From NCBI GenBank assembly GCA_019925105.1, contig JAHGAU010000025.1:1-64000 (forward strand): a DNA stretch of 64,000 nucleotides, written 5' to 3'. The translations under genes and the position numbers were made by a program. Below are positions 49,151 through 62,739 of the stretch, in pieces (position 1 is the first letter of the stretch; each line of letters opens with the position of its first letter). Source of the DNA: Niebla homalea. Taxonomy: Eukaryota > Ascomycota > Lecanoromycetes > Lecanorales > Ramalinaceae. The notes below the pieces were generated by a model. That model was not told the DNA's origin and searched no databases. It was given only the letters and a program-made list of their open reading frames with translations.

Positions 49151-50809
49151 TATCCTATTAAGCGTAGCTTTAATCCTGAGAAAATTCATTTTTGATTTAA
49201 TTAAAGGTTTTTACTTATATTAATAATAGAATAAATAAAAATATAATAATAAGTTATTTATAACTTCTTAAAAATCGTATTATAAATTTTAAATCGGATA
49301 ATAAATATAGATAATTAACTTTTTAAATAATATTTTATATTTATAATAAAATGAATCGTATAGGTAATAAACCGAGAAAATCCCGAATAAACTTCGGTTA
49401 TATAAATATTAAAAAAAATATAAAGTAAATCATATATTTTAAAATAGTTTTTTTATTATTAAAATAATAATTAGTAGTATTAAAATCGATAAAAGTAAAT
49501 AATAAAAAAACGTTTATTACCGTTTTTTATAAGTTTTTTTTTTCTATTTAAAATTCCTTATGTTAAATATTGAAAAAGTTTTGAACCTTATCGAAATAAG
49601 TAATAATAAAAATTTAAAACGTATTTTTTTTCTTATTTATAACGCCTTTTATAATGTTTATTTTTTTTATTAATTTATCGGAAAAAAAAATTATAAAACA
49701 TATAACCGTTTTTACTGCGGATTAATTTTTTATCTAAATTTTAATTAATTTAATATATTTATATTAAACCTTTTTTAATAATATAATTTATCAATAAATT
49801 CGGGTATTTATTTTTAGAATTAAAATATTTAATATCCGGCTCGGGAATAAAATAAATTAATCCAGGAATAAATCTTATCGGATAAAAAACTTTCGGGAAT
49901 TAAATCTTTTTTTATTTTTAAATATAATTATAGACTTAATAAAAATAATATAAGTTTTTATAATTTTTTTAATTTTTTTAATCCGTTAATTTTAATTCAT
50001 TTTTTTAAAATACTTACGGGTTTCTTTTAAATTATTTAAATCGTATCTTTTTTAAAAAATACTATATGAAAATAAATAAAAAAACGATTAATTAGTTTTC
50101 ATATTATTATATATTAATTATTTTAAAAGTTTACATATTTAAAGATTTTATTTAAATAAATATATCTTATATAAAACCTAATAAATTTATTTTTAAGTAA
50201 TATTTGAAATATTTAGAATTTATCGATTTAATTATTTTTTTTAACAAATATTCTTATTAATACGATTTAAAACTTTTTAAATTTTAATAAAAATAAAAAA
50301 ACTAAAATATTCTTATACATTGTACTCCGTTGTTAAGTATTTTATAATTTTATTATTTAATTAAAAAACAATATAATTTATTTTAATTTTATCCGTTTAA
50401 TATTAATTTTAATTAAACTAAAGCTTTTAATTTATTTTTTATTTAAAATTATATTAATAATTCCGGTTTTTCTTGATAAATAGTTCCGGGTTTTTTAATC
50501 ATATAATTCGTTTTTTTTTTTAATTTATAAAAATTAATTTAATAGTAATTAAATTTTAACGAATATTATTTATTATTATAATAAGGTTTATTATTTTCGC
50601 CCCAAATATTCCGTTTTAATATTTCAATAGACGAATAAATTAAACTATTTCGATAAAAACTTTTTAATAAAAATTCGTTATTTTAAGAATTAAATACTTT
50701 TATAACGTTTTGACCCGTAAAAACTAATAATTAAGCTTTAATAATTCGCTTTTTTTTTATAATTAATAGTTTTTTTTCTTAAATTACTTATTTTATCCGT
50801 TAAAATAAT
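49151..50809. other. AT-rich decayed DNA, unassigned
   Basis: About 1.7 kb with no satellite, LTR or protein signal that I can support. It lies on the 3' side of LINE remnant B and may be its 3' UTR or other decayed repeats. Confidence 0.35.
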
Positions 50810-50811
50810 AA

Positions 50812-51440
50812 TTTTAATTAATTAATTAATTTATATTATGAATTTAATTAAGTTAATTTTAGCGGTCTTTAATAATCGGCTTATTAACTTTATTAATAAC
50901 CGTAAAACTTAACCTTATTATTAAAATAAAATCGGTATTTATTTAATCTTCATTCGTTTATAATAAATATTATTAGTTATTTAAAAAGTAATTATATTTA
51001 AATTATATTAAGAAATTTTATAATATTATAAGTGAGTTTTTTTAAAAGTTTTTTTTAGCCTTATCGTATTTTTTTCCTTTCCCGAGTTTATATTTTACCG
51101 TTTTTAATCTCTTATTTATTTGAATATTTTTACCGATATTTTTACCGATATTTTTAAATTTAATTTATTTTTTTACGTATTAAGTTTTATTTCCGGCGAT
51201 TATTTTTTAATTACGTAAGTATAAGTCCGCTTCGCCAAATCGTAAATTAATATATAAGTCAAGTGGTTATTTATAAGTTTTAATTATTATAATACGGTTA
51301 TCCTTTTAATACTTACGTTATATATAACCTTTATATCGCGAGCTCATGTCTTTTATTATTTATATTTTTCGCGGTTCCGGCGTTTGCTTTTCTTGCCCGA
51401 CCGGCTCGGTACCTTCTCGGTAAAATCCTTGGTAATTTCG
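50812..51440 (-). mobile_element. LINE remnant B (3' end only)
   Basis: A direct copy of remnant A (44876-45502) about 5938 bp further on, e.g. cgcggttccggcg at 51370 and 45432. The right end has escaped much mutation (cttgcccgaccggctcgg near 51395). On the minus strand it corresponds to the last codons of ORF2 and the 3' UTR, ending at the point where the C-terminal block would begin. It is a typical severely 5'-truncated LINE copy. Confidence 0.75.
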
Positions 51441-52399
51441 GTTAAAATAAAAATTTTATTATTAGACTTTTAATAATATTATATATTAACGTTATATTAT
51501 TACCGGAATAAATTTAATTATTATAAAAATTCAGTTATTTTCTATTCCGTAAATTTTTAATAAACGAAATAAATATAAATAGTTATTAAATAAAAATACT
51601 TTTTTATTAGAATTACCGGGGGTTTTCCGCGTATTTTATACCGTAGAGTTCTTCGGATTAATTTATCGTAATTTATAAAAAAAACTTTTTTAAAAATTAT
51701 TAAGCTTATTTAAATATAATTTAAAGTTTAAAATTTAAACCTAATTTTTTATTTTTAAACCTTTTATTAAGCTTTTTAATCTCTATAGAACGTATAAAAC
51801 GATCAGTAATATTATCGATATTTAATATTTTAATTAATTAATTTCGAATAATAAATCGGTAATCCGTTATAATAAAATGAAAAAAATTTAAAATTTAAAA
51901 TTTAAAAATAAAAAAAAACTATTATTTTTATAGCCTTTTTTTAAATTATATTATTAATTTTTCGAGAATCTTCTAGAAATAATATTATATTTAAGAATAT
52001 TAAACTATAAATATTATCGCTTTTAATTTCTTTAAATAATACCCGATTTAAAATATATAAATAATTTAATAAAATTAATATTTATTAATTTTAATTAATA
52101 TATTTTTCCGTTATTATTATCGACGTAACCCGTATAACTAAATACTTATTTAAAAAATCCGGTTCCGTACCGCTAGTTATCCCGTCCGTTATTAATAAAT
52201 AATATTATTAAAAATTTTATTTAATTTCGCTATTTTTACGAAAACATAAATAAATTAACTTTAATATAATATTAAAGTATAAGCGTTTTTAAAATAATTA
52301 TATATAAAAGGTTATATTGCTTATTAATAATTAAAAATACTAGAATATAAAAGAAAAAGAAGTATAAAAAAAAGACGTCCTTAAATACTATATTCTTAA
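51441..52399. other. AT-rich decayed DNA, unassigned
   Basis: No recognisable coding, repeat or terminal structures. It lies between LINE remnant B and the presumed 5' LTR of the right-hand Gypsy element. Confidence 0.35.
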
Positions 52400-52900
52400 T
52401 ATTGGACGTTTATAACATAAAGTCGTATTGGCCCGGGAACCGGTTAATACTTAACTTAATTAGGAACCTTAATATTAGGGATCTAGCAGATTCTATATAA
52501 GCTTAACCTACTTCTTTATTAAGTTAAGAATTAAGTATCCGGCCTGGTTTTAAAATATATCCGAAGCAGCTATATTAAATAGTTATCTACTTCGGTTTTC
52601 CTGCCGTCATAATTAATTTTTCTGGCTCCTTTTATTTTTGCTTTATCTAGAAAACTTATTTATATCCGTTTTTACTTTTTCGAGCCGTATGTTTCTTAAG
52701 TTAAAGCTAAAATTAATAGCTTTAAAGCGGGAAAAAAACGTTTTTTTCATTAAAAATCGTATATTAGCCGTTATTATTTTATTAAAGCTATCTTAGTATT
52801 ATAAAATTAAATAAAACGATAAAAACCTAAAGTTAATAAGTTTTAAAAATTAAAAAAAGTTAAATAACGGAAATAAAAATAATAATAAATAAGTTTAATC
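52400..52900 (+). promoter_or_regulatory. Probable 5' LTR/promoter of right-hand Gypsy
   Basis: This less mutated block starts tattggacgtttataacata (possible former TGTTGGACG) and carries a TATA-like tctatataagc at about 52492, followed by pyrimidine-rich tracts. It lies upstream of a plus-strand gag, and its features suit an LTR promoter. The 3' LTR would be outside the window, so neither limit can be confirmed. Confidence 0.4.
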
Positions 52901-52999
52901 AAAACAGTAATTATAATACTTATAATAAAATAATTTAAAAGGAATCCTCTATTTATTTTCTTATATTTATAATCCCGTTTCTTAATTAAGTTTTTTCCG

Positions 53000-55000
53000 A
53001 CTTTTCTTCTATAAAGTAAAGCCGTTAAATTAAAACTAATAAAAAATCTAGCCGGTCTAAAAAAAAGGAAGGTAAATAATCGAAAGCCAGAGATAAATAA
53101 AATTATTCCCGTTTAAACGTTTTATTTTTTATTTTAGAATAAATATTTTCTTTTATATTATAATAAACGAGGGATAACGGATCGGAACTTTAATTGAATT
53201 TCCGTAAAAATATTTAATATAAATAGGGATAATATTTATTTCTATTTATTTTTTATTTAGGAAGCTTACGGATAGAAAAAACGCGCTTTTCCCTTCCTTT
53301 ATAAGTTCTAAAAAAGGGACGGCGGGGCGTAAGCAATATCGTATATATCGAGGCTTAAGTAGAATAAAGTAAGATAAGTTTGTTAATTAAAAAGACCAAA
53401 AAGGACCGACTACTTAATAGGAGAGGTTAAACCGATTTACGTTTAAGATCAGACTTAGAGCTATTACGGAGTTTATAACAGATTATAGGTTAAATACTTA
53501 GCGTAAACGTAAGTATTTTATATATTATACTATTATATACAGAATATAATTATAATTTTAAAACTTAAGAATTAAAAGTCCATTTTTAATACGTTTAATC
53601 CCCAGAGGATAAACCTTAACCTCTTTAAAGAATAAACCTTAATTTCGCAATTAATAGCTATTTAGTAGCGGACCTTAATTTAATTAATTATCGAAAGCAC
53701 TTCCTCCTTTTAAAACCCGTAGAATTCTACTTAAAAATATTTAACTTTACCTTTATAAATTAAAGTCTCCCGCCGTATTAACTTATATCGTTTTTAAATT
53801 TAGGAAATCGCGTCCGGGGTAAAGTATAAAAACGTTAAATTAATCTATATTTATTAGCGTCGGCCTTCCTTATATTATATTTTTAAGTTAATATAATACG
53901 ATTAAAGAAACGGTAAATAATAAACCGTTTTTTTTTTTTTATTTATTTTATTTTTTTAAAAAAAAGCTTTCTTAATTCTGGGATTTTATTACGGTTATAA
54001 ACTTTATTTAACTTAGAATTATGTTTTTTTCTAAAATTACCCTTATTTTACTAAGTATTTATTAAGGGTGATTTAAATATGTTACCAGGTAAACGTTAAT
54101 ATTGACTAAGGTCTAACTATAAGACGAAGTATAAAAGACGTAAGAAGAGAGCGGAGAAGGGAAAACCCTATATACCCGGCCTTTATTACCTATTACGATA
54201 CCTAAAGCCGGTATTAAACTCGAGGTATTCTTACCGTTATTATTATAGCCCGTATTCTTATTTTTACTATTAAAACCGGTATTATTGAACTATATACTAT
54301 TAGGCTAAGTATTAGGGTATGAAGCCTGCGGTATTGGCAACCTGGCGGGCAGTTAAAACGCTAAGCCCGAGTAGGTTTACCGTATCGCGTATGTTATAAA
54401 TACGTTTAATATATGCTATTTAATTCTTTATAATTGAAATTCTAAGTTATATTCTATATTTTACCTTTAAGTCCTTAATATAATTTTAACTATTTTTTTT
54501 AAAAAAGGGGCGTATTAATATTTATTAATCGAATTATATAATAAAAAACCTAGTTCTTAAAATAGTTACGCGTTTAGGGTATTACTAAATAATATATTTA
54601 AGGTTATAATACGACCCGGTAAAAAAGCTTTTTGAGAATATAACGATTAAGTTTTAACTACGGATAAGAGTTAATAAATACTAATAAGGGATACACGGAT
54701 ATTATTAATAATTAAGAAGCTATTCTAACCGGGCATTCAACGCCTTAAGGGTATTCGCTTTAATAATAAGTTTAACGTTTCTGACGTAAGAGTCGGTATT
54801 ATTTTCAAAACTTTAGTCTTAATAAGGAAGAAACTATAGAAATAGAAAAAAAAGAAAAAATATACGTTAAACTTAAAGGATAGCGGAATTATAATAAAGC
54901 TTATTAATAACAAGAACTAGATATAACGTATTAAGAACGTTAATGAATTAAAGGAGTCCATTAATAAAAATTTATAAATTTAAGTTATAGTTATTAAATA
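53000..55000 (+). other. Leader region of right-hand Gypsy, no clear ORF
   Basis: AT-rich with GC-normal spots (53315-53460, 54060-54380). It lies between the presumed LTR and the recognisable gag. No coding frame can be supported. The length suggests that it may include other insertions. Confidence 0.3.
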
Positions 55001-55549
55001 TATAATAACGATAAAATATAATCTATAAAAGGAGTATAATACTTTAGCTTTAGATATTACCGTAGCGAAATCAGTAATTATAAAGAACGAAAAAATATAA
55101 CGAGCCGTAAATATAATTATATAGAATATTTAATAGGCTTCTAAGAAATTTTAAAGCGACGTTAAAAAGATCTGGATATATTATAATTAATACTGATAAA
55201 ATATAGATAAAGTACTTGAAAAAGTAAAAAAGCTAAAAGCTTAAATCGTACGTTTAAATAACCAACGTAATATACGTCGGGCACTTAATAACTCCGAGGA
55301 TAAAAGAAACTTTCGAATATATACTTACTTTATATTAAGAGCCCTTAAGGCTTTAAGAGCCTTTAATACTCCAGGAGTATCTAATATTTTAAGTATTTAA
55401 CCGGGCTATAACGTTCGTTATCTCGGCCCGGGTAATTTCTACGGTCTTAACGATAAAGGAAACTAAGACTCATAAAAAGCGAAATTAAATATTAAACTCA
55501 ATTAAAGCGCTATACTCTTCTTAAATAAATAATTAAAAATCAAATATAT

Positions 55550-56929
55550 TCGGGATTATTATAAGGACGTTATTTTTAATATTATAAAAATAAGATTAAT
55601 AATAAATAACGTAAATCTATATATAATATCCGCCGAGATTATATATAATTTATATAGCCTATTCGGAGAGTTTAACGTCGAGGTTAAATACGAGGCCCTT
55701 TTATATAATCTTAAGTTCTATATAAATATTATCGACTTAAATAAAGAATTTAATAAATTCCTCGTTCAATATATAATCGCGATTGCGCTTTTATAATTTA
55801 TTAATTTATAAAAAATATTAAATTTAAGAAAAACGATTAACAATAAATTAAGATATAAAATTATTAACGGTATAATATATAATAGCTTTAATAAGTATAT
55901 TAACCGTTTCCGACAATATAACCTAAATATACGTATAGCGGATACGTATAAGTAATAAAATAAAAAGGAGAAAACTATTACTCCGAAGCCCAAAAACGAT
56001 AATTTTAATATAAGCTATACGTAATACTTAAGCCGATTATTAAACCGGCCAGTCGACCTTAATTTTTTTTACCGGTTATTCAATATAGTAAACCGATTAA
56101 AGAAAAAAGGCCGCTATTTTAGGTATAGTAAAAAGGGATACTTGCCTATAGATCTTTCCGTATTATATAAAGGAAAAAAAGTAGATACCTAATAAACGCA
56201 TAATATTTCAGATTAAGTTTATTAAGGTATTTAACAACGATAACGAATTCGAAAATAAGTAAACTTCGTATTCATTAAAAGGGGAGTCAGAAAACGTATA
56301 ATCCCTAAGAAAAATCATAATTAAAGACTAATTAATTAAATATATAAAAGGATAAGTTAACTTAAGAAAGCGTAACGCGTCGTTATTATATAGCTATTTT
56401 CATATTATTTAAACCCCTTAAAATAGCTTAAATAAAAACGTTAATTTGACTTCGATAATAATATCGTATTACCAGAAAGCAATAAAAAAATTAAATATTT
56501 AACGGATATAAATACCTCCGTTATAACGTTTATAAACGAGTCTTTCATAAAGAAGAACCGTTTAAATATATATTCGCTATTTAAATTATATAAACTTAAA
56601 TTTATTAAGATAATTTCATTAAAAATATTATATATATAATTAAAATAATCTTTAATTTAAATAATTATATTAACGAAATATAGGTAATAATTATTACGTT
56701 AAATAAATACGATTTAATCCTTAGAATACCGTAGTTAAAGCTTTATAATCTAAAAATAAAGTTCTCGTTAAGGTCTATAACTTTTAACTTAGACCATTAT
56801 ATAACTTATTATTTATACTATTATAAGTTAATAACTATATATAGCTATAACGGTTAACCTCCGAAAAAAATAGCCCCGGTAAAGAATATCGTAAAGATAT
56901 CTATATACGCTTTTATAAAAATAACGGAA
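55550..56929 (+). pseudogene. gag and protease of right-hand Gypsy
   Basis: A plus-strand frame with TAA/TAG stops reads NVEVKYEALLYNLKFYINII and LRKTINNKLRYKIINGIIYN near 55670-55880, the capsid-like part of gag. A zinc knuckle follows at about 56105-56170: GRYFRYSKKGYLPIDLSVLY, where Tyr replaces the expected Cys and His. A retropepsin-like stretch DINTSVITFINESFIKKNRL (about 56505-56565) is where D-[ST]-G-A is expected. The frame runs to 56929, where the LINE begins, and resumes after 62739. The open frame on the other strand (55993-55766) is an antisense shadow. Confidence 0.75.
56918..56929. repeat. Target-site duplication of LINE (left)
   Basis: aaaataacggaa, identical to 62740-62751. 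In the Gypsy frame both copies read KITE, so the host frame can be joined across the insertion. Confidence 0.75.
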
Positions 56930-56968
56930 GAAATCGAAGAATAAAATTAACGCTTAAAAATAAACTTA

Positions 56969-58600
56969 ATGGAGGAGATGGCGACGAACAACGGGACCCC
57001 AGAGGTTAGAAACGATGCATATATATATAACTTAAGTGATAATAAGGATAATATTTTAAATACGATAGACGGAAGCAGAATAATAGTAAAAATAAAAAGA
57101 AAGAAAGGGTAAGCGGCTTAAATTAATAGGAACGGTAATAAGTCGTATAAACGACGTAATAAATACGAGATAAAAAGGCCTTAAATTAAATAAAGAGTTT
57201 ATAGTTAATAAAATACGTATAAAAGGACGTATATAACGCGTAAAAATATTATTATAAAGGGTAATAAATAAAGGGCGGAGGGGACGAAAATAATATACGG
57301 GGACGGATAAAAGGTAAGCGGAGGCATAAAAAGCCTTATTAAATATATATAAATTAAGAAAAAATTAAGTAAAAATAAAAAGATATTAAATAAATAAAAA
57401 TAAACTATAAAAAAAAAAAATTATTAAATATATAAAAAAAAAGTAAAAAAAAAAAAAGCGGAAAGAATATTAAAAGGTTTCCTTATAATTATATAGAAGG
57501 ATATTACATTAAAGACCTGGTTAATACTATAAATTAGGTTACGGGGGGTAAAAGATTTTTACGTAAAAGTAAAAAGAAATTTAAAGAAGTTAAAGAGATT
57601 ACGCGGAGCTTAAAAAATAATAATAAAAACGTTAACGGATAAAAATAAAAAGAGATAAAAAGGATACGTATAAAGTAAAAAAGCGACGGGGGAAACTTTA
57701 AGGAAAAAAGCGGGGATAAGCTGGGTAATAAGGGCCATAAAAACGGCGTTGGCGTTAATAATAAAAAAAGTAAAAACAGAAAAAAAAATAGCGGTATTAA
57801 AAAAAATAAAAATAATAATTATATAACTATTAAATAAAAAGGAAAGGAGCATAATAATAAAAATAAACCTATTATAATTAATAAAAATATTTAAGGTAAT
57901 AAGAAAGCTATTAATAAAATAAATTATTATAATATATAAACTATAAAACGGGAATATTCTCCTTAATATAACCTTATTAAAGGTAAAGGAAAAATTAAAG
58001 AAATTAAAAAGATAAACCGGTAAAAAAGGGTATAAAACGGTAAAAATATTAAGGTAATCCTTCGTTATCGCGGTAAATAAGATATATTTAATAAGGTTTA
58101 TAAGGAAGGAAGGGGAAATTACCTTAAAGCGGATAAAAAAGGAGAATATGGTTTTTTATTTTAAACTAAAGATTATTAATTATAGCCTCCTTATTATAAT
58201 AAAAAGGCTAAACGCCTTTAATTATATAAAAAAATACTTTATAATTATCCTAAATATAACGTTAATAAGAATATACGATAATATCCTTAATAAAAGGGTA
58301 ATAAAGGGTGGGTTTTTTAAATTAATAAAACCTTAAAACCGGATAACGGATATCTATTAATACTTTAAATATTAAGGGTATAAATATATTATTATAAAAT
58401 ATTTTAATAATATAAAATACGTAATATATATTAAAAAATATAATACGTATAAATACGTTAACTTAATAATAAAAAGTTTAATAAAAAACGCGTTAAAATA
58501 CGCGGTATATAATAATAATAATTACTTAACGTAAAACTTATAGTATATAATAAAAATAAAAGAAACTTAATATAAGAAGATTAAGATAATAATTAAAGTT
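56969..58600 (+). pseudogene. LINE ORF1 (gag-like, zinc knuckles)
   Basis: It starts MEEMATNNGTPEVRNDAYIY at an ATG with intact context. The middle part is Lys-rich. At about 58230-58337 it reads IILNITLIRIYDNILNKRVI, followed at 58350-58460 by a paired zinc-knuckle region: YFKYQGYKYIIIKYF, then IYIKKYNTYKY. The Tyr positions match the Cys positions of the CCHC motifs found in Tad1-type ORF1 proteins, as expected after TGC/TGT to TAC/TAT changes. It would bind the LINE RNA. It is inactive because of stops. Confidence 0.75.
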
Positions 58601-58699
58601 TAACGTTATAACTTATATAAACTTAAATTAATAAAATAATTAAAGATAATCTTAAAACGTAAATAAAGCTTATTAAACGGGAAAAAATAAAATATAATA

Positions 58700-59560
58700 A
58701 TTAATAACGTAAAAAAAAAAAAGTTTATAATAATATTAACCTTTAAAACCGGCCGCTTAATCGGGATTATTATTATAATAAAAAAATTAAAATAAATAAT
58801 ACTTAATTTTAAAGAAAAACTATTTATATAAATAAAAGTTAATAAAAAAAGCTTAACGGACGTTAATATTTAATATATTTATACTTTTAAAAATAATATA
58901 ATATAACGTATATAAAAAAGTAATTAAAGTTATAATATTAATATTTAAATTTAAAAAAATAAAAGATATTAATATTATAATAATATAAAAGCCGTTATAT
59001 AATCTATATATTTATTTTTTAATTAACTTAAAAAATAATTTTTATTTAACCTTTAAGGGTAATAAGATAATACGGATATATTTCTTTATTAATAAAAAGT
59101 TAAATATAAATAATTAAAATATTATTTATTACGGAAAGAACCTATATATACTCCGGATTATATAAAAAAAGGATATTAAGGGTATCTTAAATATTTATAA
59201 TATGTATAATCTATTATTGGTTAATAGGAAAAAACCTTTTATAATCTTATTACTTAAGGATATTATAATTATATCCAATAAATATTTTTTAATAAAGGAT
59301 TTTAATTTTTATTACGTTTAATAAAATAAGGATAATTATATGATTAATTATATTAAATTTAAGGAATTATTAATAATTATTATATAATTTAACCTTATAT
59401 TATTAACGTTAAAAAAGGCTATTATATAAGAAAGCCGTAAACTTAAAATTATAATTAATTTAATATTTAACTTAAAAAATATTATTAATTTAATTATAAT
59501 ATATAAACCTTAAAAGGATTTAAAATACGGTTTAAATTACGTCCTAATATAAATAACCTT
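58700..59560 (+). pseudogene. LINE ORF2 endonuclease domain
   Basis: An exonuclease-endonuclease-phosphatase type domain can be followed in one degraded frame. IAIQKPLYNLYIYFL stands where DILAIQEPW is normal, then LNIYNMYNLLLVNRKKPF, the core LIKDFNFYYV where GDFNxHHP is expected, then LTLKKAII and LKIIINLIF. The catalytic Asp and His codons have become Asn and Tyr codons. In a live element this domain nicks the target DNA. Confidence 0.78.
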
Positions 59561-60069
59561 AAATTAATTTATTAACGTAATTCCGTTTTTACCGTTTAAA
59601 TAAACGTAAAAGATAATTAAGGAAGTTAAAATATTAATAAAAATAATAAAAATAATATTTTAATTAATGGAGTATCCCCGGCTTAATAATAAAAAATAAA
59701 TCGACCATTTTATAAAGCGGATAATAAAAGTTTTAAATAAAGTAATTAACGTTATAATCTTAATAATAAAACTATCTTAAAAAGTTAAAATTTATTAAAA
59801 TAAAAAATATATAAAAATAATTATAAAAATAAAAACACTTATAAAGTAAATTATTAAATATAAAAACCGGAAAACGCTTTAATAATTAAAAAAAGCTTAA
59901 AAAAAAAAAGAAAGAATTATTTAAAAGGTTAAATAAATATACTTCGGGTTATATTATATAATTTAACGGTTTCCCTTTATAATATTTAAAAATTAATAAA
60001 ATACGGTAAGGAATAAAGTAAAAAATTTAAATTTATTTTTAAATTTTTACCCTTAAAAAGATTAAATAA

Positions 60070-61380
60070 TATAATAATGAATATTTTTAATAGTAAAATT
60101 AAAACTTTTAAAAAGGCGTTTTTTCCTTTATTACCGGAAGTTAACTTAATAGATATCGACGGTATAATATATCTTAAATTAATAATAATAAGTAAAATAA
60201 TAATCTAAAAAATAATAATTAAGGTAATTAATAAATTAAAGAAGGATAAAGCCCTTAAACTTAACGGTATATTAGATAGGTTTTTATTTATAATAATATT
60301 ATTATTTAAAGAGGTTTTTATTTATTTATTTTAAGTTTATTTTAATATAAGATATTACCCTTATAAATTTAAGGAAACTAAAATAATTATCCTTAAGAAG
60401 CCGGTTAAGTTAAATTATTTAAAGGTAAAGTTATATAGACTTATAGTACTCTTTTATATGTTAAAAAAAGCTTTAAAAACGGTAATCGTAAAGATCTTAA
60501 GTAATTATATAGAAAAATATAAATTACTCTTTAATTAATAAATAAAAATAAGAAGAAGACGGTTAATAAAGACGGTTCTTAAAGGCTTAATTAATAACAT
60601 ATATATAATATAAGGTTATAAAAAGAAATATATTACGAGTTTTCTTTCCTTAAATATTATAAAAACGTTTAATAAAATAAATTATTAAAGGTTATTATAT
60701 AATTTATAGAAAAAAAGGATTTTACCTTTTTTTATAAATTAAATAGAGAATTTCTTAAGTAATTAAATAACGTTAATTAGCCTAAGATAGAAAATAAATA
60801 TAATAAAGCCTATAATAATAAAGATTCCCTAAAGGTTATTTATTTCCCTAGTTTTATTCCTATTTTTTAACGGCCCGCTTATTAAAGACTTAATAAAATT
60901 AAAATAGAAGGTTTAAGTAAAGGGCTTTATTAATAATATTTACCTTTTAACTTATAATACGTCCATTTATATAAACTATTTAAAATTAAAATAAACTTAT
61001 AAAGTCTATTTACGATAAATAAAGATATATAAGGCTTAATTTACCCTATATAAATATAAGTTTATTTATATAATAAGGAGCTTAAAGCTATATAATATAA
61101 TAACTATAATAAACTTAAGTAATATAGCAGTAAAACCGGAAGTTAATATTAAAGTATTTAATTTATAAATTAATAAAAAACTAGATTAAAAAGACTATAT
61201 AAAAAAGGTCTAAAAAAAGATAATTTTATAAGAAAGGGGCCTTATTTACCTTACGGCGTTAACGTAAGGAGTTACCTTATAAAAGGTTAAAACTATTTAC
61301 CAGATGGTTATAAAGCTTATAATAATATATATAATAGTTATTTAATATATACTTAAAAGTACGCTTAAATATAAAAAAAA
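60070..61380 (+). pseudogene. LINE ORF2 reverse transcriptase domain
   Basis: Reads FNSKIKTFKKAFFPLLPEVN (linker), then YYPYKFKETKIIILKKPVKL and YRLIVLFYMLKKALKTVIVK (RT blocks 1-2), an active-site region near 60930 with FINNIYLLTYNTS where F-x-DD is expected, and INLSNIAVKPEVNIKVFNL after it. The order and spacing fit Tad1-clade RT. Stops throughout, and both catalytic Asp codons have changed to Asn. Confidence 0.85.
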
Positions 61381-61839
61381 GCCCGTCTAATAATTATAAA
61401 AAATTTAAAATTAATATTTAAAAGTAATAAATAAAGTATATTAAGTAACTCCCGTCCCGATATTAGAATCCGAGGTCTTTATATTATTAATAAAGTTAAT
61501 TTTAAAATAAATAATCACTTAAACGAGGCTTAAAAAAAATATAAACTTAATTACGTTAATAAGAAATAAATATATTTATTAGAACTATAAAAGGCCTTAA
61601 ATAAAAAAGTATAGAAAAATAGTATTTATCCTTTTTATAGAAATTAAATTAAAATAAATTAAAAAAAAGGTTAACCTAATTTACGTTTAAAAAGTTAACG
61701 TAAAAATATATAAACTTTTACTTAAAGCAAGAATAACGGAAAAAAAGAAGGTTATAAGGGCGAAGTTAATAATAATTACTTTATAGATTATAAAAAGGTA
61801 AATAAAACGTTAACGTAAATATAAAGAATTAATCCCTTA

Positions 61840-62270
61840 AGGGTTATAATATTTAACGTTGGATAATAACGAGGTTATTAATAAGCATCTTTAGCGTTAT
61901 GGGATTATAAAGAAAAACGATAACGTATTAATAATTTAACTCCGGATAAATAAAAACGGTTTAATTTACTTTTTTATTATTATATACGTTAATAACCGGA
62001 TTAATGTTAATTACGAATATAAATAATAAAAGTAAAACGTTATATATATATTAATTTCCTATTTACTATTTAAGGAGCTTAAACCGGGATTAATTAAAAA
62101 GGTAGGGATTAACGATTATTATTAAATATTTATTAATAAAAAGGGTATTAAGGCGGCCGCCAGATTTATAATAATTATAGGCTTATTATTATAGTTTAAC
62201 TTAATTAAGGAAATAAAAAAAATAGTTAAAAATTTAATTAAGAAATTTTACTATTAACTTAAAAATAAAA
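61840..62270 (+). pseudogene. LINE ORF2 C-terminal domain
   Basis: LDNNEVINKHLQRYGIIKKN and VIYILISYLLFKELKPGLIK precede KGIKAAARFIIIIGLLLQFN, the conserved end of fungal Tad1-type ORF2, including a Cys/His-poor relic of the usual C-x-C...H...C motif. The same block is present in remnant A near 45560 on the minus strand. Confidence 0.7.
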
Positions 62271-62739
62271 AACAATAGCGGGAAAATTATACCCAGTAAA
62301 AGGTTAAGGGGGCAATAAATATTAAGGCGGTATAAAAAGTAATATTATATCGGTTAATAAAGTTATATAAATAAAATAATAATAATATATATATTAATAA
62401 GGATATTTAATAATATAATCGGAATTCTGAAATTTTAATATTAAATAAACCCATAAAATAACGGAAAAGTAATAAGTTTAAAGGTAACCCTTAAATAGAT
62501 TTAATCGTAATATTATAGGTTTTCTTAAAAAAAATATATAAATAAATTCTTACTCTTTAAACGGCCGTAAATACTCTTAACCCTTAAGACGTAAATAAAG
62601 GCTAGATAAATACCGGTTTTTATTCTTAACGTTATGGATATCGGGTTTTTTACGGTTATTAATAAGGTTAAATAGCCGAGTATTAAAGAACGCCGGAATT
62701 AGCTCAGCTAGATCCGTAGTATAAATTAATCAATCAATC
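62271..62739 (+). other. LINE 3' UTR and AATC tail
   Basis: A mostly AT-rich 3' UTR ending in a better preserved stretch gccggaattagctcagctag (from 62690), then gatccgtagtataaatt and taatcaatcaatc. The tagctcagctag part resembles a tRNA A-box. The AATC repeats at the end replace a poly(A) tail. The 3' end is followed directly by the 12-bp target duplication. Confidence 0.6.

Larger units (their letters stand above)
56930..62739 (+). mobile_element. Near full-length Tad1-like LINE, 5.8 kb
   Basis: A plus-strand non-LTR retrotransposon lies between two copies of a 12-bp duplication. It has a short leader, ORF1 from 56969, ORF2 with endonuclease, reverse transcriptase and the typical fungal C-terminal domain, and a 3' tail ending taatcaatcaatc instead of poly(A). 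It interrupts the protease region of a Gypsy element and so is younger. All coding parts carry RIP-type stops. A fragment of the same family lies at 11260-12734. Confidence 0.85.

Noticed and set aside
55766..55993. Minus-strand open frame of 75 codons
   Set aside because: It is antisense to the recognisable gag of the right-hand Gypsy.
57610..58336. Open frames at 57610-57852 (minus) and 58148-58336 (plus) as independent genes
   Set aside because: The plus frame is part of LINE ORF1 and the minus frame is its antisense; both stay open by chance.
62690..62739. tRNA gene at the LINE 3' end
   Set aside because: Only an A-box-like string is present; there is no B box, anticodon arm or acceptor stem.
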